The translations under genes were made by a program, and so were the position numbers. From assembly GCA_030529545.1 (NCBI GenBank), contig JAUMWR010000007.1, positions 1 through 43,508 of the forward strand: a stretch of 43,508 bases of DNA. Direction: 5' to 3'. Source of the stretch: Buchananella hordeovulneris (GTDB lineage: Bacteria > Actinomycetota > Actinomycetes > Actinomycetales > Actinomycetaceae). Below, in pieces: positions 35,221-43,380 of the stretch (within the stretch, counting starts at the first letter, position 1; the number at the start of each line of letters is the position of its first letter). The notes under the pieces were generated by a model. The model did not search any database, was not told the origin of the DNA, and saw only the letters and a program-made list of their open reading frames with translations.

Positions 35221-36789
35221 GTGCAGCAAGATTTGATTGAGACCGCCGTAGCGTTCGCGGCGCAATCGCGCGCCTGGAGCGACCCCGACTACCCCCGCTT
35301 CCACCTGGCCCCACCCAGGGGGCGCCTGAACGACCCGAACGGGCTGATCGAAGCCAACGGGAAGTTCCACGCCTTCTTCCAATACACCCCGCGCCACCCG
35401 CACAAGGAGGTCTTTTGGGGGCACGCCTCCTCCGCAGACCTCACCACCTGGGAGCACCACCGCCCGGCCATCGCCCCCGACTCCCCCTACGATCAAAACG
35501 GCGCCTACTCCGGCACCGCCATCGCCACGCCCGAGGGCTACGAGCTCTGGTACACGGGCAACTACAAGGACCCCAAGACCGGGATCCGCCAAGCCACGCA
35601 ATGCCTGGTCACCTCGCCAAACCTCGCCGACTTCCACAAGTCCCCCCTCAACCCGGTGATCGCCGCTCCCCCACCCGGCTACACCGCACACTGGCGCGAC
35701 CCCCAGGTGTGGCAGGAGGACGATGGCTCCTACCGCATGCTGCTGGGCACCCAGCGCGCCAACCGCACCGGCACCGCCCTCCTCTACCGCTCCACCGACC
35801 GGCGCGAATGGACGCTGGAGGGGGAGATCTCCTTCCCCGACGCTGCGGGCGCATTTGCCAGCTTCGGCTACATGTGGGAGTGCCCCAACCTCTTCAGCCT
35901 GCGCGATGAGGCCACCGGCGAGATCTTCGACGTCCTGCTCTTCTGCCCCCAGGGCATCGAGGCGGAGCGCGAGGGATTTGAGAACGTCTTTCCCTGCATC
36001 TACCTGGTGGGCCACCTGGTGGGCATCGAGTTTCGCGGCTGCACCGGGGACTTCTGGGAGCTGGATCGCGGCTTTGAGTTCTACGCCCCGCAAGTGTTCG
36101 CCCGCACGCCGGACCAGCAGCCGGACGGCAGCACCCCCCGCCCGGCCCTGCTGCTGGGGTGGGCAGGCAACGCCGGCCAGGACGCCCAACCCTCCTTTGA
36201 GGCCGGAGACTGGGTGCACTGCATGACGGTGGCCCGGGAGCTGGCACTGCGCTCGGGCCGCCTCCTGCAGCGCCCGGTCCTGCCCGGCCTGCCGGTGGAA
36301 CCAGTCGAGCTGGGCAAGCTAGGCGAACTGGGCGAACCGGGTAAGTCGGCAGCGTCGGCCGAAAAGAGCGACCAGGGCGAGCCTCCCGCCCCCACCGAAC
36401 ACGCCTCAGCACTTCCCGTTGGCCAGCCGGTGCGCCTGGGCGGCCACGCGGGACGCTCGTGGCGCCTGCGCCTGGAGGGCGAGGACCTGGCCGGGCTGGA
36501 GTGGCAGATCGGCGGGCAACAAGCGGTGCGCTTCACCCTCGCCCGAGGGCAGCTGCTGGTGGACCGCAGTTCCAGCCGCTACCCGTTCGACAAGCGGCGC
36601 ACCGTGAGCCTGCCCGACCCACTCCGCTCGCTGGAGGTCCTCCACGACCGCTCGGTGACGGAGGTCTTCCTCAACGACGGCGAGCTCGCCTTCACCATGC
36701 GCTCCTTTGTGGACGACGTTCCCGGCGTCGCCCTCACCGCCTCTCGCCCCCTGCCCCTGCGGGCGCAGTTCGGCCACTTCCCGGGCTGA
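35221..36789 (+). CDS. GH32 sucrose / sucrose-6-phosphate hydrolase
   Basis: Cleaves sucrose or sucrose-6-phosphate, retaining mechanism. The 522-residue product has RLNDPNGLIE (nucleophile Asp38), WRDPQVW (transition-state Asp160), MWECPNLFSL (acid/base Glu220) and a C-terminal beta-sandwich with RSSSRYPFDKRR and SVTEVFLNDGELAFT. No signal peptide, so it acts inside the cell, as expected for a PTS-coupled hydrolase. A ~55-residue Pro/Glu/Ala linker (about 360-400) joins the two domains. The GTG start has no ribosome site; the -10 position suggests leaderless translation. The neighbouring EIIBCA and LacI genes support the sucrose route; fructan or raffinose substrates are possible. Confidence 0.92.
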   Translation: MQQDLIETAVAFAAQSRAWSDPDYPRFHLAPPRGRLNDPNGLIEANGKFHAFFQYTPRHPHKEVFWGHASSADLTTWEHHRPAIAPDSPYDQNGAYSGTAIATPEGYELWYTGNYKDPKTGIRQATQCLVTSPNLADFHKSPLNPVIAAPPPGYTAHWRDPQVWQEDDGSYRMLLGTQRANRTGTALLYRSTDRREWTLEGEISFPDAAGAFASFGYMWECPNLFSLRDEATGEIFDVLLFCPQGIEAEREGFENVFPCIYLVGHLVGIEFRGCTGDFWELDRGFEFYAPQVFARTPDQQPDGSTPRPALLLGWAGNAGQDAQPSFEAGDWVHCMTVARELALRSGRLLQRPVLPGLPVEPVELGKLGELGEPGKSAASAEKSDQGEPPAPTEHASALPVGQPVRLGGHAGRSWRLRLEGEDLAGLEWQIGGQQAVRFTLARGQLLVDRSSSRYPFDKRRTVSLPDPLRSLEVLHDRSVTEVFLNDGELAFTMRSFVDDVPGVALTASRPLPLRAQFGHFPG

Positions 36790-36895
36790 TGCCCGCTCGC
36801 GCGGCGCACCAATCGCAGCGCTCTTCCCGCTAACCCCGCTCCCGCCCACCCCCGGCGGCACATTTCCCCCGCATAAACACTCTTCACCCCCTTGT

Positions 36896-36939
36896 ATGTC
36901 AATCGCTTGTCACATAGCATGTCAATCGATTGCTATACA
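36896..36939 (+). promoter_or_regulatory. PTS promoter with two LacI-type operators
   Basis: Two 16 bp sites, TGTCAATCGCTTGTCA (36897-36912) and TGTCAATCGATTGCTA (36920-36935), lie 23 bases apart with the same TGTCAATCGnTTG core. TGC plus TATACA (36934-36939) is an extended -10 overlapping the second site. A repressor bound to both would block the promoter. Confidence 0.7.
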
Positions 36940-36991
36940 GTCGGTTCGGCACTCATCCCCACCGGCCGGGCCCCGCTGAAAGGACACCCTG

Positions 36992-38968
36992 ATGGCAATG
37001 GATCACGCCCAAGTGGCATCCGATGTGGTCAAGGCGCTGGGCGGCGCCCAGAACATCGCCGCCGCCGCTCACTGTGCCACCCGCCTGCGCCTGGTCATGG
37101 CGGACCCCAAGCAGGTCAACCAGGCAGCCCTCGACGCTCACCCGGATATCAAGGGCACCTTCGAGGCCGGCGGCATGCTGCAGCTGATTGTGGGCCCCGG
37201 AGACGTAGACATCGTCTTTAGGCACATGGTCACCGACCACGGCGTCCGAGAAGTCTCCAAGGACGAGGCCAAGGAGGAGGCCGACAAGGGCGGCAACCTC
37301 TTCACGCGCTTCATCAAGATGATTGCCGACATCTTTGTCCCGATCCTGCCCGCGCTGGTGGCCGGCGGTCTGATGATGGCGATCAACAACGTCCTGACCG
37401 CCCAGGGGCTGTTCGGGGAGGGCTCGCCCAGCCTGATCGAGCGCTGGCCGCTGCTGGCCGACTACGCGGACCTGATCAACATGGTCAGTGCCGCCGCCTT
37501 TGCCGCCCTGCCCGTCCTGGTCGGTTTCTCCGCCGCCAAGCGCTTTGGCGGCAACGTCTACCTGGGCGCCGCCATCGGGGCGGCGATGATCTCCACGCAG
37601 TTGCTCAACGCCTGGGCCACGGGCGCGGCCCTCGCGGGTGACGCAGAGGTCAACTACTGGCACCTCTTTGGCATGGACGTGGCCCAGATCGGCTACCAGG
37701 CGCAGGTGATCCCCACCCTGGTGGTGACGTGGGTGATGTGCCTGATTGAAAAGCGCCTGCACAAGTGGCTCTCCGGCACCGCCGACTTCCTGCTCACCCC
37801 GCTCATCACCCTGCTAGTCACCGGTTTCTTGGCTTTCGTCCTGATCGGCCCCGCCACGCGCGAGCTGGCCCAACTGCTGACCAACTCGATCGCGTGGGGC
37901 TACGACCACCTGGGTGCGGTGGGCGGCCTGCTGTTCGGTCTGCTCTACTCCCCGATTGTGGTCACCGGCCTGCACCAGTCCTTCCCGGCCATCGAGATCC
38001 CGTTGATCGCTGACATCGCCAACACCGGCGGTTCCTTCATCTTCCCTATCGCCTCGATGGCGAACGTGGCGCAGGGCGCCGCTGCCCTGGCCGTCTTCTT
38101 CCGCACCCGCGACGCCAAGCTCAAGGGCATCGCCGGCGCCGGTGGTACCTCTGCGGTCTTTGGCATTACGGAGCCGGCCATCTTCGGTGTCAACCTGCGC
38201 CTGCGCTGGCCCTTCTACATTGCCATGGGCGCCGCCGCGATCGGCTCGGCGCTGGTGGCCGTGTTCGACGTGCGCAGCCAGGCGCTAGGCGCCGCCGGCT
38301 TTGTCGGTTTCGTCTCCATCGTGCCCAGCTCCATTCCGGCCTACATCGCGCTGGAGCTGCTGGTGTTCGTCCTGGCCTTTGGCGCCACCTTCGCCTACGC
38401 CTCCACGCGCGGGAAGGCGGACATGACCAGCCGTAGCCAGAACGGGGACGACGTTGCCGCCGCCCCGACTCCGCAGACCGCCCCGCAGGAGGCCACAGCG
38501 TTGGGCGGTGTGTTGCTGAGCGCCCCGGTGGCCGGCGCGGTGGTGCCGCTGGAGGAGCTGAGCGACAAGACCTTCGCTTCCGGCCTGCTTGGCCCCGGCG
38601 TGGCAATCGCCCCGAGTGGCGGGCCGGTGGTGGCCCCCTTCGATGGCGAGGTGATCGTAGCCTTCCCCACGGGCCACGCCTACGGGCTGCGCTCGGACAC
38701 CGGCGTGGAGGTGCTGATCCACATCGGCATGGACACGGTCAACCTGGGCGGCAGGGGCTTTACTCCCCGTGTCCAGGAGGGACAGCGCGTCAAGCGTGGG
38801 CAGGTGCTGGCGGAGGTGGACTGGGCGCTGCTGGAGGCCGAGGGTCTGCAGACCCTCACCCCGGTGGTCGTCTCCAACGCCGCGCGCTTTGGCGGCCTGC
38901 GCCCGGTGCTTGCCGCAGGCGCCCAGGCCGGCGTGGCTAGCGAACTCTTCGAGGTCGAGGCGCGCTGA
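36992..38968 (+). CDS. Sucrose-type PTS permease, EIIBCA fusion
   Basis: Membrane transporter that imports and phosphorylates a sugar with phosphate from HPr. The 658-residue protein runs EIIB (AAAHCATRLRL, phospho-Cys28), EIIC (about 100-470, about ten hydrophobic segments, VAGGLMMAINN, GLHQSFPAIE, GITEPAIFGV) and EIIA (LLSAPVAGAVVPLEEL, EVLIHIGMDTV with phospho-His577). EIIB-EIIC similarity is closest to sucrose/trehalose/beta-glucoside permeases. AAAGGA lies eight bases before the ATG. Next to the GH32 gene and divergent from nothing: sacA, EII and lacI form one sugar locus. A strong terminator follows. HPr and EI are not in the window. Confidence 0.92.
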   Translation: MAMDHAQVASDVVKALGGAQNIAAAAHCATRLRLVMADPKQVNQAALDAHPDIKGTFEAGGMLQLIVGPGDVDIVFRHMVTDHGVREVSKDEAKEEADKGGNLFTRFIKMIADIFVPILPALVAGGLMMAINNVLTAQGLFGEGSPSLIERWPLLADYADLINMVSAAAFAALPVLVGFSAAKRFGGNVYLGAAIGAAMISTQLLNAWATGAALAGDAEVNYWHLFGMDVAQIGYQAQVIPTLVVTWVMCLIEKRLHKWLSGTADFLLTPLITLLVTGFLAFVLIGPATRELAQLLTNSIAWGYDHLGAVGGLLFGLLYSPIVVTGLHQSFPAIEIPLIADIANTGGSFIFPIASMANVAQGAAALAVFFRTRDAKLKGIAGAGGTSAVFGITEPAIFGVNLRLRWPFYIAMGAAAIGSALVAVFDVRSQALGAAGFVGFVSIVPSSIPAYIALELLVFVLAFGATFAYASTRGKADMTSRSQNGDDVAAAPTPQTAPQEATALGGVLLSAPVAGAVVPLEELSDKTFASGLLGPGVAIAPSGGPVVAPFDGEVIVAFPTGHAYGLRSDTGVEVLIHIGMDTVNLGGRGFTPRVQEGQRVKRGQVLAEVDWALLEAEGLQTLTPVVVSNAARFGGLRPVLAAGAQAGVASELFEVEAR

Positions 38969-38977
38969 GCCACCCAC

Positions 38978-39018
38978 GCTTTGGGGGCTGGTGTCCGCGC
39001 GGACACCAGCCCCAAAGC
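38978..39018. terminator. Terminator between the PTS gene and lacI
   Basis: A long palindrome centred near 38998/38999 with about 20 bp arms and one bulged G, followed on the plus strand by CCTTTGTG. It separates two convergent genes and mainly serves the plus-strand PTS gene; the minus-strand side lacks a U tract. Confidence 0.8.
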
Positions 39019-39028
39019 CTTTGTGTCC

Positions 39029-40045
39029 CTAGGAGGTCCAGCCCTTAACTAGCTGCACCGGCAGCGCGATGGAGGGCAGGGGCTGCTTGGTGAAGCTGGC
39101 GCGGTCGCGCGAATGCAGCCTGATCTGCTCCAGCAGGATCTCCACGGCCGATTGCGCGATCGCCTCCAGCGGCTGGGCCACGGTGGTCAGGCCGGGCAGG
39201 GCGCGGCGCAGCGCGGTAGTCCCGTCAAAACCAACCACCCGCAGGTCGCCGGGCACCTGCTTGCAGCGCAGGCGGGCCCACTCCAGGACCTCCGCCGCGG
39301 CCAGGTCGTCGGTAGCGAACACCGCGTCGAACTCCTCCTCGATGCCGTCGAGCTGGGCGTTGATGCGCTCTTGGCGCTCGGCGGGCGGGGTGTGGAAGTC
39401 CACGGTGGCGATCAGCGGGGCGATCCCGGCCTGGGCGAGGACCTCGCGGTAGCCGCGCTCGCGCAGGTTGTGCTTGCCGGTGCGGGAGGTCAGCAGCACC
39501 GGGCGCTTGGCGCCGCGCTCCAAAAGGTGGGCGGTGGCCAATTTTCCGCCGGCCAGGTTGTCGCAGCAGACGTTGGGGACGTGGGGGGCCAGGTCCCGGT
39601 CGATCGTCACCAGGGGCATGCGCACGCTGGAGTACTCCTCCAGGTTCTCGTTGTGGGCGCCGGAGATGATGCCGTCCACCCGGTTGCCCACCAGAAGGTT
39701 GAGGTATTCGCGCTCGCGCTCTTCCTGCCCCAGCGAGTTACAGATCAGGATGCGGTAGCCGTGCTCGGCCAGCGCGTTCTCCACGTGGACGGCCAGCTCT
39801 CCGAAGAAGGGCAGGGCCACGGAGGGCACGATCAGCCCGATGGTCTGGGAGGAGCGTCCGTGCAGGGCGCGCGCCATCTGGTTGGGCTGGTAGCCCAGCT
39901 TGGCCATGGCGGCGGCAACCTTGTCCTTGGTCTGTTGGCTCAGGTAGCCCCGGTTGTTGAGCACCCGGGAGACGGTGGTGACGGAGACCCCGGATTCCCT
40001 TGCCACGTCGGCAAGAGTGGGCTCCCTGTTCTCGTGTGCTTCCAC
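39029..40045 (-). CDS. LacI-family transcriptional repressor of the sugar locus
   Basis: Sugar-responsive repressor of 338 residues. The N-terminal helix-turn-helix TLADVARESGVSVTTVSRVLNN with hinge KLGYQPNQMARAL is typical; a periplasmic-binding-protein-like core (TIGLIVPSVALPFFGEL, VDGIISGAH, LVTIDRD, VFATDDLAAAEVLEW, RVVGFDGTTALRRALPGLTTVAQP) binds the inducer. GTG at 40045 has GGGGGAGAG upstream. It lies convergent to the PTS gene; LacI-type operator candidates sit at the hydrolase, PTS and lacI promoters. The inducer is probably sucrose-6-phosphate or fructose, an inference. Confidence 0.92.
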   Translation of the reverse strand: MEAHENREPTLADVARESGVSVTTVSRVLNNRGYLSQQTKDKVAAAMAKLGYQPNQMARALHGRSSQTIGLIVPSVALPFFGELAVHVENALAEHGYRILICNSLGQEEREREYLNLLVGNRVDGIISGAHNENLEEYSSVRMPLVTIDRDLAPHVPNVCCDNLAGGKLATAHLLERGAKRPVLLTSRTGKHNLRERGYREVLAQAGIAPLIATVDFHTPPAERQERINAQLDGIEEEFDAVFATDDLAAAEVLEWARLRCKQVPGDLRVVGFDGTTALRRALPGLTTVAQPLEAIAQSAVEILLEQIRLHSRDRASFTKQPLPSIALPVQLVKGWTS

Positions 40046-40065
40046 TGGTTCTCTCCCCCGAAGTT

Positions 40066-40087
40066 CTGATATGTCAAAGCATTAGCA
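40066..40087 (-). promoter_or_regulatory. lacI promoter/operator candidate
   Basis: On the minus strand TGCTAATGCTTTGACA (40072-40087) has TGnnAAnGCnTTnnCA dyad form, like the other sites but with GC at the centre. TATCAG (40066-40071) beside it could be the -10. Suggests autoregulation; weaker than the two PTS sites. Confidence 0.4.
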
Positions 40088-40316
40088 CACTGGTCCCACC
40101 AGTTCCACTTGGCGGCCGACCCGGAACCGCCCCAGCCGGGCCGTCGCTGATTTAGGCCACGGCCAGCTACACAATTCGCGGGGCGCCCTGGCGCCATACT
40201 GACGGGGTGTAAGGTCGCTTCCCGGCAGGCGCCCCGACCAAAGAGCCCTATTTGCAACGATTCTTGGCCCGCCGCCGCTCTTCACGGGCTGTTTTGCGGG
40301 CGGGCGGCGCGGCCAT
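40088..40316. other. Gap between lacI and hemH
   Basis: About 230 bases between divergent genes. An 8 bp inverted repeat, GGGGCGCC near 40179 and GGCGCCCC about 45 bases on, might form a leader structure on either strand. No known riboswitch or small RNA was recognised. Confidence 0.35.
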
Positions 40317-40344
40317 TTGGAAATTTGCCCTGCCCTGTTAGTAC
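40317..40344 (+). promoter_or_regulatory. Candidate hemH promoter
   Basis: TTGGAA (40317-40322), 16-base spacer, TAGTAC (40339-40344). The ATG at 40356 follows eleven bases later, giving a leader of only a few bases and no ribosome site. Confidence 0.4.
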
Positions 40345-40355
40345 CCTCCCCATTT

Positions 40356-41546
40356 ATGACAGATTCCTTGCAGGCGTCAGAATCGCGGTGCGTCCATCCG
40401 CACAATTCGGCTATCCCCGCAGTGCCCCCGGCCGTGGTTCTGGTCAACCTTGGCACCCCGCAGGCCCCCACGCCGCGCGCGGTGCGCTCCTTCCTCCGGG
40501 AGTTCCTCTCCGACCGACGAGTGATCGAGCTGCACCCGATCCTCTGGCGCCCCATCCTGTCAATGCTCCTGGCCGTGCGCCCGCACACGGTGGCCAAGAA
40601 GTACGCCTCCATCTGGCTGGAGGAGGGCTCCCCCCTCATGCACTACAGCCTGGAGCAGGGGCGCGGCGTGCAGGAGGCGCTGGGCGAGGGCGCGGTGGTC
40701 CGGGTGGCCATGCGCTACGGCGCCCCCTCCCTGCCGACCGTCCTGGACGAGCTCTACCAGGCCGGCCACCGGCGCGTGCTGGTTATCCCGGCCTACCCGC
40801 AGTACACGGCCACCTGCGGGGCGACTGTGGTGGATGAGGCCGCTCGCTGGCTGCTGACCACCCGGGACCACATGGAGCTGCGCACCGTGCGTTCCTTCCC
40901 CACCTCCCCCGCCTACATCGAGGCGTTGGCCACCGCGCTGGAGGAGCACTGGGCGCGGGTGGGCCGCCCCGACTTTGCGGCCGGCGAGCGCGTGATCGCC
41001 TCCTTCCACTCCATCCCGGCGGCGATGCACAACGCGGGCGACCCCTACCGCAGCGAGTGCGAGGCCACCACAGCCCGCCTGGTCAAGCGCCTGGGTATCC
41101 CTGCGGAGGGCCTCATCACCACCTACCAGAGCGTGTTCGGCCCCGCCGAGTGGATTGGCCCGGCCACGATCGACACCGTGGAGGAGCTGGGCAGCAAGCA
41201 ATGCTCGCGCGTTGACGTGATCTGTCCGGGCTTCGTCTCTGACTGCCTGGAGACCCTGGAGGAGATCGACGAGCAGAACCGCGAGGCCTTTGCCCACCAC
41301 GGTGGCGGGGAGTTCCACTACGTGCAGTGGGGCAACGACTCGGCCGGTTGCGTGGCGGCCTTCGCGGAGCAGGCCCGCGCCGCCCTGGCGGGGTGGGGTT
41401 GTTTCCCCGCGCAGCAGGAGATGGTGGACGACGTTCCCGCCGCTGCTTCTGCCTCTGCGGCCGCTGCGAGTGGCGCCTGCATGTGCGAGACCCAGGTGTC
41501 CGGGGCCGAGCCGCTCGCCCGCGCCCAGGTGCCCGTGGGTAGCTAG
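40356..41546 (+). CDS. hemH: Ferrochelatase (coproporphyrin/protoporphyrin)
   Basis: Inserts Fe2+ into the porphyrin, the terminal or penultimate step of heme synthesis; actinobacteria usually use the coproporphyrin branch (CpfC). The ~396-residue product has VVLVNLGTPQAPTPRAVR, IPAYPQYTATCGATVVDEA, IASFHSIPAAMH (metal-chelating His), TTYQSVFGPAEWIGP and VICPGFVSDCLETLEEID. ATG at 40356 is chosen because the conserved N terminus begins just after it; the extra upstream codons lack similarity. An internal Cys (ATCGATV) and a Cys-Met-Cys near the C terminus after an Ala-rich stretch recall the [2Fe-2S] ferrochelatases. A CGACGTTSCCG word is at 41429-41439. Confidence 0.93.
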   Translation: MTDSLQASESRCVHPHNSAIPAVPPAVVLVNLGTPQAPTPRAVRSFLREFLSDRRVIELHPILWRPILSMLLAVRPHTVAKKYASIWLEEGSPLMHYSLEQGRGVQEALGEGAVVRVAMRYGAPSLPTVLDELYQAGHRRVLVIPAYPQYTATCGATVVDEAARWLLTTRDHMELRTVRSFPTSPAYIEALATALEEHWARVGRPDFAAGERVIASFHSIPAAMHNAGDPYRSECEATTARLVKRLGIPAEGLITTYQSVFGPAEWIGPATIDTVEELGSKQCSRVDVICPGFVSDCLETLEEIDEQNREAFAHHGGGEFHYVQWGNDSAGCVAAFAEQARAALAGWGCFPAQQEMVDDVPAAASASAAAASGACMCETQVSGAEPLARAQVPVGS

Positions 41547-41670
41547 CCTGCCTCCCCTGCTCCGGGGCCTGCTGCCTTCCCCGGAGGTTCCGCGCGCGGG
41601 CAGCGCGAAGTACCGGCCCAGTGCAGCCCGCATTCCACCCGGGGCGTCGGCCAAGCGGAGCCGGCAGCGA
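41547..41670. other. Short non-coding stretch after hemH
   Basis: No gene seen; it leads into the shared terminator. Confidence 0.4.
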
Positions 41671-41712
41671 AAAGCAAGTGCCTCGGCGCTCACGCGCCGA
41701 GGCACTTGCTTT
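41671..41712. terminator. Bidirectional terminator between hemH and ffh
   Basis: A perfect 18 bp stem (41671-41688 with 41695-41712) with a six-base loop. Plus-strand side ends CTTGCTTTAG and minus-strand side CTTGCTTTTCG, so both convergent genes can stop here. Confidence 0.9.
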
Positions 41713-41715
41713 AGA

Positions 41716-43320
41716 TCAGCGTCCCAGGAAGCGCTGCAGGTCGGCGGGCAGCTCGTTCCAGTCCTGCGGGGCGCTCGGCTCTGCCTGGGCGCCCAGGCCA
41801 AAGGAGGAGCCGGCGGGTGCGCTCGGCGCGCGGTCTGCTCCGCGCAGCTGGGCCTCCAGGGCGGCCTTCTCCTGGGCGGCACGCTTGGCGGGGTTGCCGC
41901 TGCGGCCCTTCTTGCCGCCGCTGCCCTGCTTCTTCTTCGGGGCCTGGCGGGCGCCGGCGCGCTTGCCCATGCCCGGCAGCTTGCCCATGCCGGGGATGCC
42001 GCCCATGGCGTCGGGGTTCATGGCCCCGGAGCCCATGGCCTGCATCATCTTCTTGGCCTGCTCAAAGCGCTCTACGAGCTGGCGCACCTCGTTGACGGTG
42101 GTGCCGGAACCGCGCGCGATGCGGGCGCGGCGGGAGCCGTTCAGCAGGGAGAGGTCGGCGCGCTCGGCCGGGGTCATGGAGCGCACGATCGCCTCCACCC
42201 GGTCCACCTCGCGGTCGTCGAAGTTGGCGAGCTGGTCGCGCACCTGGCCCATGCCGGGCAGCATGCCCAGCAGCTTCTTCATGGAGCCGAGCTTGCGGAT
42301 CTGCTGGAGCTGGCGCAGGAAGTCATCCAGCGTGAACTGGCCCTTCAGCAGCTTCTCTGCGTCGGCCTGAGCGGCCTCCTGGTCCAGCTTGGACTCGGCC
42401 TGCTCGATCAGTGTGAGGATGTCACCCATGTCCAGGATGCGCCCGGCCATGCGGTCGGCGTGGAAACGCTCGAAGTCGTCCAGGCCCTCACCGGTGGAGG
42501 CGAAGAGCACCGGGGCGCCGGTCACGCCGCGCACGGACAAGGCGGCACCACCGCGGGCGTCGCCGTCCAGCTTGGAGAGCACCACGCCGGTGAAGCCCAC
42601 GCCGTCGCGGAAGGCGGTGGCGGTGTTGACGGCGTCCTGACCGATCATGGCGTCCAGGACGAACAGGATTTCCTGGGGCTGGACGGCGTCGCGGATGCGG
42701 CGCGCCTGGTCCATCATTTCCTCGTCCACGCCCAGGCGGCCGGCGGTGTCCACGATCACGACGTCGTGGCCATCCACCCAGGCCTGGTTCAGGCCGGACC
42801 TGGCCACCGCGACGGGGTCCCCCACGCCATTGCCGGGCTCCGGGGCCCACACCTTCACGCCGGCGCGCTCACCAACTATCTGGAGCTGGTTGACCGCGTT
42901 CGGGCGCTGCAGGTCGGCTGCGATCAGCAGCGGGCTGCGCCCCTGGCCCACCAGCCACTTACCCAGCTTTCCAGCCAGGGTGGTCTTACCGGCACCCTGC
43001 AGACCGGCCAGCATGATGATGGCCGGGCGGCCGTCCAGGTTCAGGTCGCGGCTCTCGCCGCCCAGGATCTCCACCAGCTCCTCGTGGACGATCTTGACCA
43101 CCTGCTGGCCGGGCTTGAGCGCCTTGGAGGCGGTGGCCTCCAGCGCGCGCTCGCGCACGCGGCTGGTGAAGTCCCGCACCACCGGCAGGGCGACGTCGGC
43201 CTCCAGCAGGGCGCGGCGAATATCGGCAACGGTCTCGTCGATGTCACGCTCCGAGAGGCGTCCCTTGCCACGCAGGCTGCGGAAGGTAGCTGAGAGGCGG
43301 TCAGAGAAGTTGTCGAACAC
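41716..43320 (-). CDS. ffh: Signal recognition particle protein Ffh
   Basis: SRP54 GTPase that with 4.5S RNA targets membrane and secreted proteins to FtsY/SecYEG. The 534-residue product has the helical N domain, then the G domain: GLQGAGKTTLAGKLG, LIAADLQRPNAV, VIVDTAGRLGVDEEMMDQ, FTGVVLSKLDGDARGGAALS, GVTGAPVLFASTGE, and the Met-rich M domain (about 305-450, GSMKKLLGMLPGMGQ, SGTTVNEVRQLVERFEQAKKMMQ). A ~90-residue Gly/Lys/Ala-rich tail follows. GTG at 43320 has AGGGA seven bases upstream. In many actinobacteria ffh is near rpsP; here ~9 kb of sugar and heme genes lie between. Confidence 0.96.
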   Translation of the reverse strand: MFDNFSDRLSATFRSLRGKGRLSERDIDETVADIRRALLEADVALPVVRDFTSRVRERALEATASKALKPGQQVVKIVHEELVEILGGESRDLNLDGRPAIIMLAGLQGAGKTTLAGKLGKWLVGQGRSPLLIAADLQRPNAVNQLQIVGERAGVKVWAPEPGNGVGDPVAVARSGLNQAWVDGHDVVIVDTAGRLGVDEEMMDQARRIRDAVQPQEILFVLDAMIGQDAVNTATAFRDGVGFTGVVLSKLDGDARGGAALSVRGVTGAPVLFASTGEGLDDFERFHADRMAGRILDMGDILTLIEQAESKLDQEAAQADAEKLLKGQFTLDDFLRQLQQIRKLGSMKKLLGMLPGMGQVRDQLANFDDREVDRVEAIVRSMTPAERADLSLLNGSRRARIARGSGTTVNEVRQLVERFEQAKKMMQAMGSGAMNPDAMGGIPGMGKLPGMGKRAGARQAPKKKQGSGGKKGRSGNPAKRAAQEKAALEAQLRGADRAPSAPAGSSFGLGAQAEPSAPQDWNELPADLQRFLGR

Positions 43321-43367
43321 GTCTTGTCCCTTGCGGTTTGGCGGGGCCGGCTTGGCCTAACTGCGCA

Positions 43368-43373
43368 ATTTTA
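43368..43373 (-). promoter_or_regulatory. Possible -10 box for ffh
   Basis: TAAAAT on the minus strand, about 50 bases before the ffh GTG. No good -35 was seen. Weak call. Confidence 0.3.
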
Positions 43374-43380
43374 GCCCGCC

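Noticed and set aside
40170-40250. Possible riboswitch between lacI and hemH
   Set aside because: Only one 8 bp inverted repeat; no conserved riboswitch core recognised.
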